Source of the DNA: Hymenolepis diminuta
Taxonomy: Eukaryota > Platyhelminthes > Cestoda > Cyclophyllidea > Hymenolepididae
Direction of reading: 5' to 3'
DNA: 64,000 bases
Assembly: GCA_900708905.1 (NCBI GenBank)
Contig: CAADRB010000014.1
Span: 2,211,822-2,275,821, forward strand
The notes below the pieces were generated by a model, which was given only the letters and a program-made list of their open reading frames with translations, ran no database searches and was not told where the DNA came from. The translations under genes were made by a program, and so were the position numbers. This document shows positions 19,481 to 31,000 of the stretch, piece after piece; within the stretch, counting starts at the first letter, position 1; every line of letters begins with the position of its first letter.

Positions 19481-20002
19481 TTCCCCTTAAGTCTATGCCA
19501 TTTTAGGAGGCTATAAATGGCAGGCGCCGTAAAACAACTGTCAAATTAAAACTACAAGACCCGAACCCGAAAACCGTATCTAATTTAGGAAATATGGCTT
19601 TATCCAGCCAGTCATCGCACCGAAAAATCTACGATGGCAGATGGTCAACGATTCGCAAAGAAATTATTCTGTATATCCTTAATATTTTGATTAATAAGAT
19701 TAACTTCTGAAATATAATCCAGGTTTCCATATCAAAGATATCCTACTAGTACATATATGTAATAACAGTCTCAGGAAACAGGTTTGATACCAACATTTTA
19801 TCAAGGCAGTCAGACATCAAATATATTAAACATATTATCTATCACTTGGAAAAGAGAATCAGTGCCAAGCTTTTCTGATTTCCTATGGCATTATCAGCTA
19901 AATTGAACAATACTAGTACTACTCTAACACAGTATGTATTGTAAATAAAAACATGCAGTTTTCCAAGTACAATATAAGGGCAGAATTAATAGGAAGAAAT
20001 AA

Positions 20003-20008
20003 TTTATT
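20003..20008 (-). terminator. Candidate RPUSD1 polyadenylation signal
   Basis: AATAAA on the minus strand, 25 bases beyond the stop codon. Confidence 0.5.
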
Positions 20009-20032
20009 TACAAAAAATAATTTTATACAAAA

Positions 20033-20491
20033 TTAATTAAACGCACTTTTTTTAACCGTTACCATATTACCATCCACAGTTCGGATTTGATAAAAAACCC
20101 TGTGGTCAACCCAATGACATCCAAACAGAAAATCCTTATCCGACTTAAAATTCAATTTAACTGGCTTAGGATGTGATCGATTCACTCGTTCCTGCTTTTT
20201 CACTCCCTTCACAAACGGCGGTTTGGGAAATAGCTCAATATGCAGAGAATACGCATGAAGCATAAGTCGGGGAAGAGCGTAGTCTTTCTGTACAACAGAC
20301 TTCTCGAGAGAATATATTCGGCTGTAGATGAGATCTCCAGCTATCGGATGACCACGAAGACCAAGAGCACAATGCAAACGAAGTTGATGTCTCCTTCCAG
20401 AGTGAGGTTGTAAAAGTATTAGACTAGCTGGAGATCCTTCGAGATAACCATGTCTTAGAACCGTGACCTTCGTTTCAGCCATTCGAGGACG
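20033..20491 (-). CDS. RPUSD1: RPUSD1-like exon 4, C-terminal half
   Basis: 152 codons starting RPRMAETK. It contains GSPASLILLQPHSGRRHQLR, GHPIAGDLIY and MLHAYSLHIELFPKPPF, then a basic tail unlike the human protein. Confidence 0.88.
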   Translation of the reverse strand, partial: RPRMAETKVTVLRHGYLEGSPASLILLQPHSGRRHQLRLHCALGLRGHPIAGDLIYSRIYSLEKSVVQKDYALPRLMLHAYSLHIELFPKPPFVKGVKKQERVNRSHPKPVKLNFKSDKDFLFGCHWVDHRVFYQIRTVDGNMVTVKKSAFN

Positions 20492-21875
20492 CTATAAAAA
20501 CAATTCAGTACAATAAAAACAAGCAGCAAAACTCCTCGACCAATCCTCCTCCATTTGAAATGAAGTGATTAGTATAATTAATTTTAAGAATAATGAAACA
20601 TCTACATTATTAACGTCTGCGACTTAAGGTCAACAAGCAGTAAGATCACATGTTTGAGGGATCTTAATCGTATGCAAAAGTTCACCAAATGGGAAGAAAT
20701 ATATTTAAGTTATAAAATACATCATAGTAAAATAAATCCAGAATGCTTCGTTCATAATAAACGCAGCTTTACGCATAAAGAAGGGTATATCAATTCTAAT
20801 GTTTTAATATAAGTTATCAATTGAAATATGAAATATAGTTTTGTTGTCAAAGCTTTGGACTTGTGGAATTTGAATTATGCGTCCTCTTCCAACTTCAAAC
20901 AGACTTAAATACAAATGAAAACAGACGTTCATGTACTAAAACATTCAACATATGCAAAGATTCGACGAAAAATCTGAAATCGGGATGAACTTTTCAAGTA
21001 TCCTGCAGGTGTAATGAATACAGTCGTACCAATTACGACACGAGTTAGTGATAAGCCCCCATTGTTTCAAGAAACTATTACATCTTACTTTCCTTTTCAT
21101 TAGGTAAAAAATCACATTCTTATTCAATACGAACAATAAAATCACTTTTCGATCGATTGGAATAAAATTATAACACATTAAGTGAATCACCCAACATTCC
21201 GGAACAAAATTCGGTGCCATAATTCTCTGCTTGCGTCCTTCTGGCCATTCAAATACGATATCACCAATTGCAAACCGAATCACATACTCCATATCACCAA
21301 CTTTTGAGCAGATTTGAGAATACCAGGAAGAGTCGACATTAAGATGAGAGAAGAAATTCAGACAGGGATTACGAGATTCATCGAAGATCGTAGAATCATC
21401 AACGTGACCCCATACCACAGCTTGATAATATTTTTGTGTTGCCCTGTTCTGAAACGCTTTACCTACCTAAGATTAACAATTTAATAACAAAAAATAATAC
21501 ATAATAGAAAAGGGACAACAGGAAAAGAACATACCATTCCAGCCATTTTTGGCGAATATGCTATGCAAATCAGACCACTAGTTGGTGCGTCAAGACGATT
21601 TACAAAGCGAAACATATGATCAAGTTCAAAATTCGCTAATTTAGGAAAATGAAAGAACATCTTAAATTTATTCGTCAATTAAAATGAAATCATCATACCT
21701 GCATTTGAAGTGTCACGCAATTCATCCATCGTTGATTGCTGTTGATTAGTAGTTCGTGAGATTTATCAATAACAATGAGGCCATCACTATTATATATCAC
21801 ACGGAGATCTGTGATGGGAATAAATACGCCTCTTCTGCCTCGGATAAAATCGATAATTTGTTGTGCATTCCACAT
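20033..21875 (-). CDS. RPUSD1: RluA-type RNA pseudouridine synthase, RPUSD1-like, 4 exons
   Basis: Model (minus): 21875-21699, 21660-21535, 21466-21191, 20491-20033, about 345 aa; introns 38, 68 and 699 bp, all phase 0. The family isomerises uridine to pseudouridine in RNA; the substrate cannot be read from sequence. Seen in order: a beta strand VIYNSDGLIVIDKSHELLIN; the catalytic loop RFVNRLDAPTSGLICIA with the essential Asp near residue 83; KYYQAVVWGH; and C-terminal RluA motifs HSGRRHQLRLH, GHPIAGDLIY and LMLHAYSLHIEL. There is no S4 domain, as in human RPUSD1 (about 312 aa). The His usual before RLD is Asn. The start is uncertain: ATG at 21875 gives a short N-terminus, and an upstream in-frame ATG at 21920 is possible. 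Convergent with PRC1. Confidence 0.87.
21191..21466 (-). CDS. RPUSD1: RPUSD1-like exon 3
   Basis: 92 codons starting VGKAFQNRATQKYYQAVVWG and ending FVPECW. It includes an IRFAIGDIVFEWPEGRKQRI segment corresponding to the I-x-x-A-I/G region before the KxA-T stretch in the family. Acceptor is ATCTTAG; the AG four bases later would shift the frame. Confidence 0.85.
21535..21660 (-). CDS. RPUSD1: RPUSD1-like exon 2 with catalytic loop
   Basis: 42 codons containing FRFVNRLDAPTSGLICIAYS. The Asp of RLD is the nucleophilic residue of this enzyme class. Confidence 0.88.
21661..21698 (-). other. 38-bp micro-intron
   Basis: GTATGA donor and AATTTAAG acceptor. Excising 38 bp joins LQMQ to MFFHFPKLANFELDH, matching the family (LQKQ followed by a YRFPELAD-like stretch). 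A later acceptor (AAATTAG) would break the frame. Confidence 0.8.
21699..21875 (-). CDS. RPUSD1: RPUSD1-like exon 1 (5' end provisional)
   Basis: Holds the first strand-turn of the synthase fold. Donor is ATGCAG|GTATGA. The 5' end could instead begin at an acceptor (CATCACAG, just before the codons for LRVIYN) if an earlier coding exon exists. Confidence 0.7.
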
Positions 21876-22089
21876 AAGAAATACCCATGCTCGTAAGATA
21901 GTGAGACACAAAATATTCATTAAGCGATTTCCCAAATTCAAAATACGTATGTAATATAATCAATTGAAACGCTGAAAGATGTGAAAGGAATACAAATGAG
22001 TAAAAAACATTGAGGTTTGAGGTGGAAATATACAGAAAACACGCTTTGCTCAGAAGCGACCTACAGTTCAAATAGTAGCACAGAGTCAA

Positions 22090-25000
22090 ACTTATTCAAA
22101 GAAATAATTTTACTAATTAAAGGTTATACTTTAATGCCCAACAGAAAAATATTCTTTTAAATTATATTATTTTATCATTAGTATACGGTTTGAGAATTAA
22201 TAATTTATTGTAAGTTTAGTACAAAGATTTTCGGAAATCTGATGCAATGTCTTTCAAGTATTAAAATTGTTAAATTTAAATAAGAAGTATAGGTATCGCA
22301 GTTATCAGATTCGGAAGGTGTCCACACATATTCTTATTCTAGATTATTTTTGTTTACTGCAAGTTTATAACAAATTTTTCTTTTTCCCTTTTTATTTTCA
22401 CTTTTATAATTTTTTATTTAGTTTTATTTATAATAACTGCGTACATCTGAGGTCTGATTTTAGTAGTTAATCATTTTTACCTTATACGGACACTGTAATG
22501 TCTAAACTTTGTTTCAAATTAAAAATTTATCTCTTTCTACGAAAGGATTTTTCAAACTCTTTTTACTGAAGATGAAACGTTTTATTAACTTGCTCTAATC
22601 TTGATCAAATTTTTATTCATTTCAATAAATTGACAATCAGGTATTTGGTTTAAAAACTACTTTTTATTTTCCTCATTATGTCAAACATTGACTATTACAA
22701 TGAAAATCTATTCCCTTAATGAACTTCAGGCAGTGTGTTTTGACACCGGACGCTACATCGAGAACTACGTAGAATATAACTGCTCATGATGGAGAGCCAT
22801 TTTTCTTAGTAATAAAATAATAATATATACAATTGTCATAATTTGTGATTTGGTTTATGTTTTCATCGCCTTTGGGAAACTTATAAGACGGCCAATTTAG
22901 TTACAATTAACACTACTTCTCTCCGTTATTCCAATAATCTGTTTGTTTTAGATGAATTAAAAAATTTCTCTAAATCCACGAACTCTTTTCTATACCCTAA
23001 TTTATTCATGACAAATATTATCTAAAAATATTCAAAGAAAATGACATTTCCTTTGAAGGAAACAGTAGTTTAGAGCGTACTTATATAATCTAGAGAAAGC
23101 TGGTCAATCTTTCATCCTTTGTTCATAAAAAATACCACTACCACAAAATAGAAACTAGATAGAGATCTTTGCAGAATGTTTAATTTAGAATGTGACAGGT
23201 AGAAGACATTCGTTTTGTTACTGCTACCCTGTAATTGCGTCAGATCAGTTGGGTAAGGCAAAATGGGAAAATCGATACCCAGCTAAAAGACCAAGAAATG
23301 AGTCATAAAGGAATTAGAGTAAAATAGGCACTAAACTGGATTTGAATGGTATGCGTCTGCGGGTAAATTCACTTACAATGCCCGATTATTTTTCTGCTAT
23401 TTTTTATAGTAGGACAAGTCGATTACTTAAAATATGCAAAAGATTGCAATTGGATCATAAATCTAATAAATAGGCCAATTGCTCTTCTATACCTGGAAGC
23501 CATAAAAAGATATTAATCCATTCAATGATCACTTTTCTATCTATATTTTCGGCAAATAAAATGGTGATTTGTAGATATTTGATTTTATTTTTTAATAAAT
23601 TAATTATTTCAGTGTTTATTTTTCTGTTAGTGCTTGAGCAATAATCTTATTTTCTCGCACATTTCGAAAAGGCCACCCTTTGCGCAATATAGAGGACTGA
23701 ACCAAAATTGAATTTTATTTTTTTTTATTAAACACATGAGATTTCATTTAATCTTAAACTAAAACCGAGCAAATTAAAGAAGGTCTTGATATCAAATTGC
23801 AGATCGAAGTAAAAATCAGACAAATTTACACCAAACGTGCAATTTAGGCATTACGCCTCTTAGAAGTGAATCACTACGACTTTAGTAGACTTCCAGACAG
23901 CGTGATGAGATGTAATCAACAGGTACTAATCCCTCGTGTGAGTACCCGTCTCATCTCTCAGTCTTGCTAAATGACACATCCCAGTTCATCTATAGAGCAG
24001 TTGATAAATCTGAAAGCTCCATCGCGGTTACTTCAAAGCGCTTTCCGGTGTAAAGTACTCGCTTATTCAGCCCAGTTAACAGAACTCCCATTGCAGCAGA
24101 GTCATACACGCACCTCCAATAACGATGTCATTAATGAAAATTAATGTCTTCAACTCCTATCTTTCTCGCCGTTCACACTTGTGTATTTTATTACTTTCGC
24201 TTTTCATTTAGGGAATAGATACGACTAATGGGCTGTGGAATTTGAGAAAAGGGAGTAACACTGCAGAGTTATTGCTTACTGTCAATGAAGGTGAAAACTT
24301 GTTAAATTTGTGACTAACTAGTGAAAAACCGAATTATGGCTTTTTAACTAAGAAGAAGAACGTTGAAATCATTTAGCTCATTTTACTGTAAAGAAAATAA
24401 ATCGTCTTGCTTTTCTGGCATAATTACAGAGAAATAATTTTGCAAAATGGATCATTTGAAGTTTGCATATATTTATATGCTAACCGGAATTTACATTCAA
24501 AATGAAATTTCACGATGTCTGTGTATAGGGTTCTCGATTTATGCTTCGGAAAGGTTATCAATATCCAGAACCGCCTCTTGTTGTTCGATTGTGTCTTTTA
24601 AATATTTTAAAACCACTGCCAACTGCTGAACTATGTTTTCTATCAATTCCATTTGAATAAAAGGCCGTATCAAAGATACGATTAAGGTAGGAGGTACATG
24701 GTATCCTACATGAAAATGGAAAAATAGTATATGAAACGGTTTTAAACCTGAAATCAAGATTTATACACAGTACCAGTTGCGATTAGGGTCTCTTTATCTT
24801 CAAGGATGTCATTTCCTTTGGAAATTTGAAGGAATGTGATTTGAACTTAGCTTATGGAGCAAGCAAGTGAAAACTCCAGGAGATTTAAATTTTTTTGAAA
24901 ATGATCTTAACCAAATAGAACAGATTAGATTTTTCAAAGGTTAAACGCTGGTCTCTAATTAATGCCAATGGTTTATTGATGAACTATAAATATCTGTTTG

Positions 25001-28000
25001 CAATCTTATGCTTTACCCGACACCTACTAGGCTCCTACTTTCCGAGAGTAAGTTTCTACAACTGCGGCTCCTATCTTCATCTTTTACTAACCAACTTCTA
25101 TAGTCAGGTTCTCTAAATAATTCCAATCGCTAGTAACTAGTCTAGTTCTTGATATAATTAATCACTAACCAGCAGTGTTCACTGTACCTGATTATCTCTT
25201 GCATTTGTATTTTTCTCTATATCCCCGCTACTTCAAATTGATGTCCTATTCCTGATAAAGATTCTACCTTTGTGCCTCAACATCCGATAGTCATAACCTT
25301 AATCCCATTATAGCTGCCCATGCTCTGTCTTATCCTGCAACTGGATTGTAAAAATATTTTACTAAATATGAAATATTTAAAATAAAACGGGTAAACTTGT
25401 TTTTGTCCAAAGCTCATTCGTTCCATATTATAGCAATTTGTAAATTATTTGGTTTGAAATTGCTTAAGCTATTATTAGTGAGAAAATAGAGCGATCAAAA
25501 GTGTTATGACACGCTGTATTCATTTTTGTTCTTAAAATAGTTAATATTTAATGCTTTGCTTCATCCGAAACCACAGATACCTATTTCTATTAAGTAGACC
25601 GAAAAAATTGGATGAATATTCAAATAATAATCTAGAAAGAGAATATTATCTTTCGAATGATAAATACTGTTAGCCTTGGCTATCCTTTCATCAAATGCTG
25701 CAAACTAGTGATAAAAATGCCATGGAAATGTTCAACTAAGTAACTATCAAAAATTTAAAATTGTCAAAGACTGAATAGTGTAAAAGACAAATATTTTGAC
25801 TCCAGATATTAACTCTATCTCTATTAAATTATAAATTGTAAATTATTCTAGTAGAAAAGTAACAGCAATCTACATTTCGCGATTAAAATTAAAAGAAAGG
25901 ATGGACAACGGGTAGGAAATGTAGAAATGTGAATCATTTCCACCAGTTTGATTAAAACAGATTTATTAAACACTTCTGTTCTTTTCTTTCACCTCTACAT
26001 TCTTTCCTCCCCTTTTCTCTCTAAAAATCTTCTTTTATTTGACAAAAAATATTAATACCTTTTCCCCAATCATTCCTAGCAGTAAAAGATATAAAAATAA
26101 GTCAGAAAGAGACTCGATTCACAAGCGCTTTAGAGTGAGTTACTCACTTTCACCTCCTACGAGGAGAAAATTTTGAGTGGAATTTTTTCTTCTTCACCTA
26201 CAGGTCCCAAATGTTCTCCCCCCACTGATAATCCTTCACCGCCTCTTTTCCATCGCCTGCCTCCACATCGGCTCTTTTTTGCCGTTTTCAATAATTTTCC
26301 TTCAGAGGCCGGCCAGTTACTGTTCCTCACTCACTCGCATTTTTTTGGCTGCCATAAAAACTACACACTGTGAATGACGTTGAATAGGCTGAAGGCAGGA
26401 GGAAAAAAGGTGCGATGAGGCATGAACACAGCTGGTAAACGCGGTTGGAGGTGGCTTTTTAATGCAGAAAAATTCACTCAGTATTTAAATTCATCCTTTG
26501 CATTATTTGATGAATCACATGTAGGGCGTGCTTTGTGGGTCATAAAATAGCCTTTACTCTTGGTTTTGTCTTGAGGTATTCACTCATTTCACCCCAGACC
26601 GCCTGTCTCATAGATCTTAAGAGGCAAATTTAAATTATTTGAACTTAAAAATTTCGTTTCTTTATGTTTAATAATGGAAGAGAAAGTGAAAATATTAAGT
26701 TTATACCGTAGAGATATTTGTTCACATTCATGCTTCCTGGTGTCTCAACGCAGGCCGAACAATCTTTCTCCACTTTTATTTAAAAAAACAACTCAATGAA
26801 TGGATGATTTTGTCTTAATAAATTACAGTAAGCATAATAAGAGAGGTACCAGTTAGATTTTATCATAAATCGCTGATATTTTTTCTCATACGTGCAGAAA
26901 TTTTAAAAACAACCTAACCTCTTGGAAAAGGTAGCACTAAGTTCAAACTAAAAAAGAAATTCCTAAATCATGTAAATTAACATATTTTGGATTTTCATTA
27001 ATATTTTTGGTTTAAAATAGGTCTTTTCTCGAATTTGCGAAGTTTCATTCCTCTCAAATGGGAAAATCTCACATAAGGTTGTCTAAATAAATATAAATAT
27101 GTGAAGGTTAGGTGAAATTCCTGGTGCAGATTTTATTCGAAAGCCAAAACCGCAAATGGGATTCATAAACTCGGTTCTTCATAGAAATGATAACCTCTAA
27201 TGACTTTCTCTATGTTATAGTCATGTTAACTGACATCAGCTAACTACCCTAGGCTGTGTGAAGGGACAATTTATCGAGATAACTTAAAAACGACTATAAT
27301 TAGTCATCTAGTCAATTTACTCTGAACGCCACTTGACAGGAACTCAATTAGGTACCTAAGGTTTAAATTCTGGAATATGGAACAGGATATAGGGGGAGGT
27401 AATCACTGGGTTATAAAGGTTATAATGAATTAAGAAATCTACCGATATTCTGACCCCTACGCACCCTTACCCTTAAAACTTTACTGGTCTCTTTCAATAT
27501 TCACTAAACGCTTTCTCCTGATCGAAAAATATGATTTTTGCTTAATCATGGTCAATGGTGATAATTAAATTTACAATTTAGTTTTCTATCATTATTCCAC
27601 AAACATTGCAAAGGGATGGCGCCCGTGACGGAAAAAGTCTGCTAAGAGACATCCCGAACTTCTAAGGTGACAGATTTATAAAGAGTGCTGAAAATTTTCC
27701 GCAATTTTCTACTTTCCCTGAAAAAATTCTGCAAAACATGATTTTTCAAATAGCCTATTTGAAAGTAGCGGAGGAATTTAGACATAAAATGCTTAAAGTG
27801 TTTTAGTAAAATTTAAAATTTACTAATAGAGCATTGGTGCTTGAGAAAAATATTAAATCCAAAGTCTAGACTGTAATGAAGGTTAATGGAATCCGTCTAA
27901 CCTTCTCTAAAAAACACTGCAACGTTTAGCAACTACTTAAACCATAATCAGAAGTTTTAACGGGAATTTGGATTTCATCAAATTTCTTGTAGCTATTAAA

Positions 28001-31000
28001 TTTAATGCAAAATTACTTTTAACTTATTTTTAGGTTACCTAAAGAAATGTTGAAATATAAAATATTTAACGTACAATATTTCGCATAACAATTTTTGCTA
28101 CTTTCCTATTAAAAGGTAATTGTTTCCAATAAACTTTTTTTGAAATTGAGCACTTCCGGTTGTTGCAATTGTTTTACACGATGTTGATACAAGTGGCGAA
28201 GAAAAATAAGTGAAATATAACTTATTTTGAAATTTTAGTGTGTTAATGCAACATTTCTCAACGTTACCGAAATGCGGGTGGAGACAGACAGACGGAACTA
28301 GTGCATGCTTGAAGTAGATCAACCTAAAAAGGATCAAATATTGCGATATTTAACAAAAGCCGAAATTTCGGGTTAGCAATTAATGTTAAAACTATTTTAA
28401 GAGGATCTCATTTGAATAAATAAAAGAGTGGAATATTATTTGATCGTTTATTTATAAAGCTGGAACTCATTAACCTAGTTCACAAAGTGAATGTACATTA
28501 AGAGTCATGGATTTGAAGTTGTCAGGGTTAAGATAACAACCAACGACTGCCAGCTAACAACTAGCAACAGCGGCAACGGTGACCAATTCGTAGCTGTTTG
28601 AGAAAGAGTTAACAACAATTGTGGAGTAGAAAACCAAGATTTAATTACACCAAAATGTACTCAGGGAAGCCACAGCGGGAATTGAAGCAAGTAAGAGAGG
28701 GAGAGAGGAGAAAGTGCTGAAGAGCAGAGAAGATGGGAGGGAAGCATAGGAGCCAGTAACTGACAACCGGGCGTTATGTTTTGAGTGGGAAAACAAAGAC
28801 AATTTTATATGAGTCACTTGGGTAAGGCCGTGCGAGAACATGAGCGCAGATGTACCTTTAAGTGAAGCGAGGCCGTTATAGAGAGAGGGAATCGATAAGA
28901 ATATTGCGTCATTGGGACACAAAAGACGTCTCTGGGGCTTCGTGAACGGAAAGCCAAAGTATTATCATGGAGAATGCGTATGAAGAGCAATTCTGGAATT
29001 ACAGAGAGTCATCCTTCAAAGGAGACATTAGGAGGTTTCAGTCTGTAAATATTGGGTTTCCACTTGTTCGTCATTCATCTTTAATTAAAGAAAACAATTT
29101 ATATCTTCTTGTGTTTTAAGGTTTTTGCTTATTTTAACAATTTGCTTTCACGTGCATGATTAAGAGCACTCTTAATGCATCTGACGCCATGATAATTCAC
29201 AACTTTACCACTTTTTTATTTTATACAAAATAGGAATCAGAACAGGTGAAATCTATCGTGTTGGTATTACGGTTGTCTTTCATAACATATGAGTAAGGTG
29301 GTGCATACTTGCAAGCATTCATAAAATAAACATTATTATATTTCTCTGTTCTAGCGCGAATTCAGAGAACGTGTCCCAAAGTTTGCTGGAATAACTCATA
29401 CTGTCATTCTAATTTTCAGTTGTATTTCCTTAGGTAGGGATTCGAGTTGATGAGTGTTTGTGTAGCTAAATAATGTCCGCCTCAGGTTTTCATAGCAAAA
29501 TCAGTAAATATTTATTCTTTTAGCCAAAATTAAGTCAATATATAAATAATAAGTTGAAGATTTTATGATCGGAAGAACTGTAAAATAGTACGAACAGAAG
29601 ATTCTGTGAATAAAAACTTCCTGTGGTTTATCTTTAATAGTGAAATTGCGGGTAAATTTCTAATTTTAATACATTGTTTAACACTAAAATGAACTTTATG
29701 CTCGCATCTCATTTGTTAGAAATATTCATTGCACAAACTTGAAACAATTAATGAATCATAAGAATAATATCAAAAAACAAATCACCATTTAAGGTTTCCA
29801 ATTTTAGGCATTACTTCTGCATACTTATCACAGAATTTACTCATGGATAAGCCGCTACCGTACTGGAAATAACCATAAAGGATGGAGATGATTGACAATT
29901 AAATTTTATGAAGGGTTATGACTGGGTGACAACTTCCTATAAAACGAAATAAATAATCTGAAGTAATTAAAATAACAACTCTCTCCTAGGCCTCTCCTCT
30001 ATTCTAAATAAACCCAAGTTATCAAAACCGCATTTCTCCAGTTCCTTCCGGCACCAACCAAATTTATGAACGTGAGAAAATACCAGCGTGTAGGCACAAT
30101 AACTCCACATCGCTTCCTCTGAAAGAAAAGCCTCATTTTCAGTTGCTTTTTTCACAGACAAGGAAGCGAGGGGGAAAGGACTCAAGGACTGAACAGTCGC
30201 CAATGTTGATATTTCAAATGGTAGTTGTGAGTCAACCACTACAGCCAACATAGGGGGCGTTGGTCAGTAGAATACCACTCTCTGAGTAATACGGGTGTGC
30301 CGACAATGTCTGTTGACTTATTGAAGGCCATATGCTGTCCAAAGTGAGGGTGGAATTAAAATATTGGAAGGAAAAGGAGTAGGTATAATGATTGGCATAT
30401 ATGTCCTCAGATATCTAAAACACCTTTGTGTGCCCACGGATTTGGGAACAGCATGGATGAGAAAAACAATAGGTAGCTGTCGTCTAGTGAACTCACTTTT
30501 TAAAATAAACAGACAAGCATAACTAGGAATCTTATCAAAATAGACACTTGATATTCTTACTTCGTATATTTGATTACCTCATTTAAGTAGTTTTGTTTTT
30601 CGGGACAATGAATGCTTTTGGAATCAAATCACCCATGGTATGCTCTACATCATTTTTGCAAAAACTAACGTGTCAATTTTAAAGTGATTCAGTCGGAGTA
30701 AGGCAAATATCCAATGGATGAATAATGAAGTTCCATGAAGTTACAATAAATCTGTTCATCGTATTTTACTTCATAAGAGTCTCAAGGTCAAGCGATTATC
30801 AAGAAATTGAAATTTTGAATAGTGTTAGGTTTACTTTACTGATTAAATTAACTTTGATTCCAGACATGCCCAAGGAAAGTCATTACATCAAGCATACGAA
30901 GAAAAGAGAAAAATGTTTAAACGTAGTTATTTTGTATTATTTCACCTTGCTTTTGATCAATATAGTGCTTATGGCTTTCAAATGTATTTTTTGAACCCGC

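Noticed and set aside
26173..26377. Overlapping plus-strand ORFs rich in Pro, Ser and Phe
   Set aside because: They arise from a CT-rich low-complexity tract; two frames are open at once over the same bases.
28641..28922. 93-codon minus-strand ORF rich in Ser and Leu
   Set aside because: It is the complement of a purine-rich low-complexity stretch.
29967..30251. 94-codon minus-strand ORF with fairly natural composition
   Set aside because: No supporting splice sites, neighbours or recognised domain.
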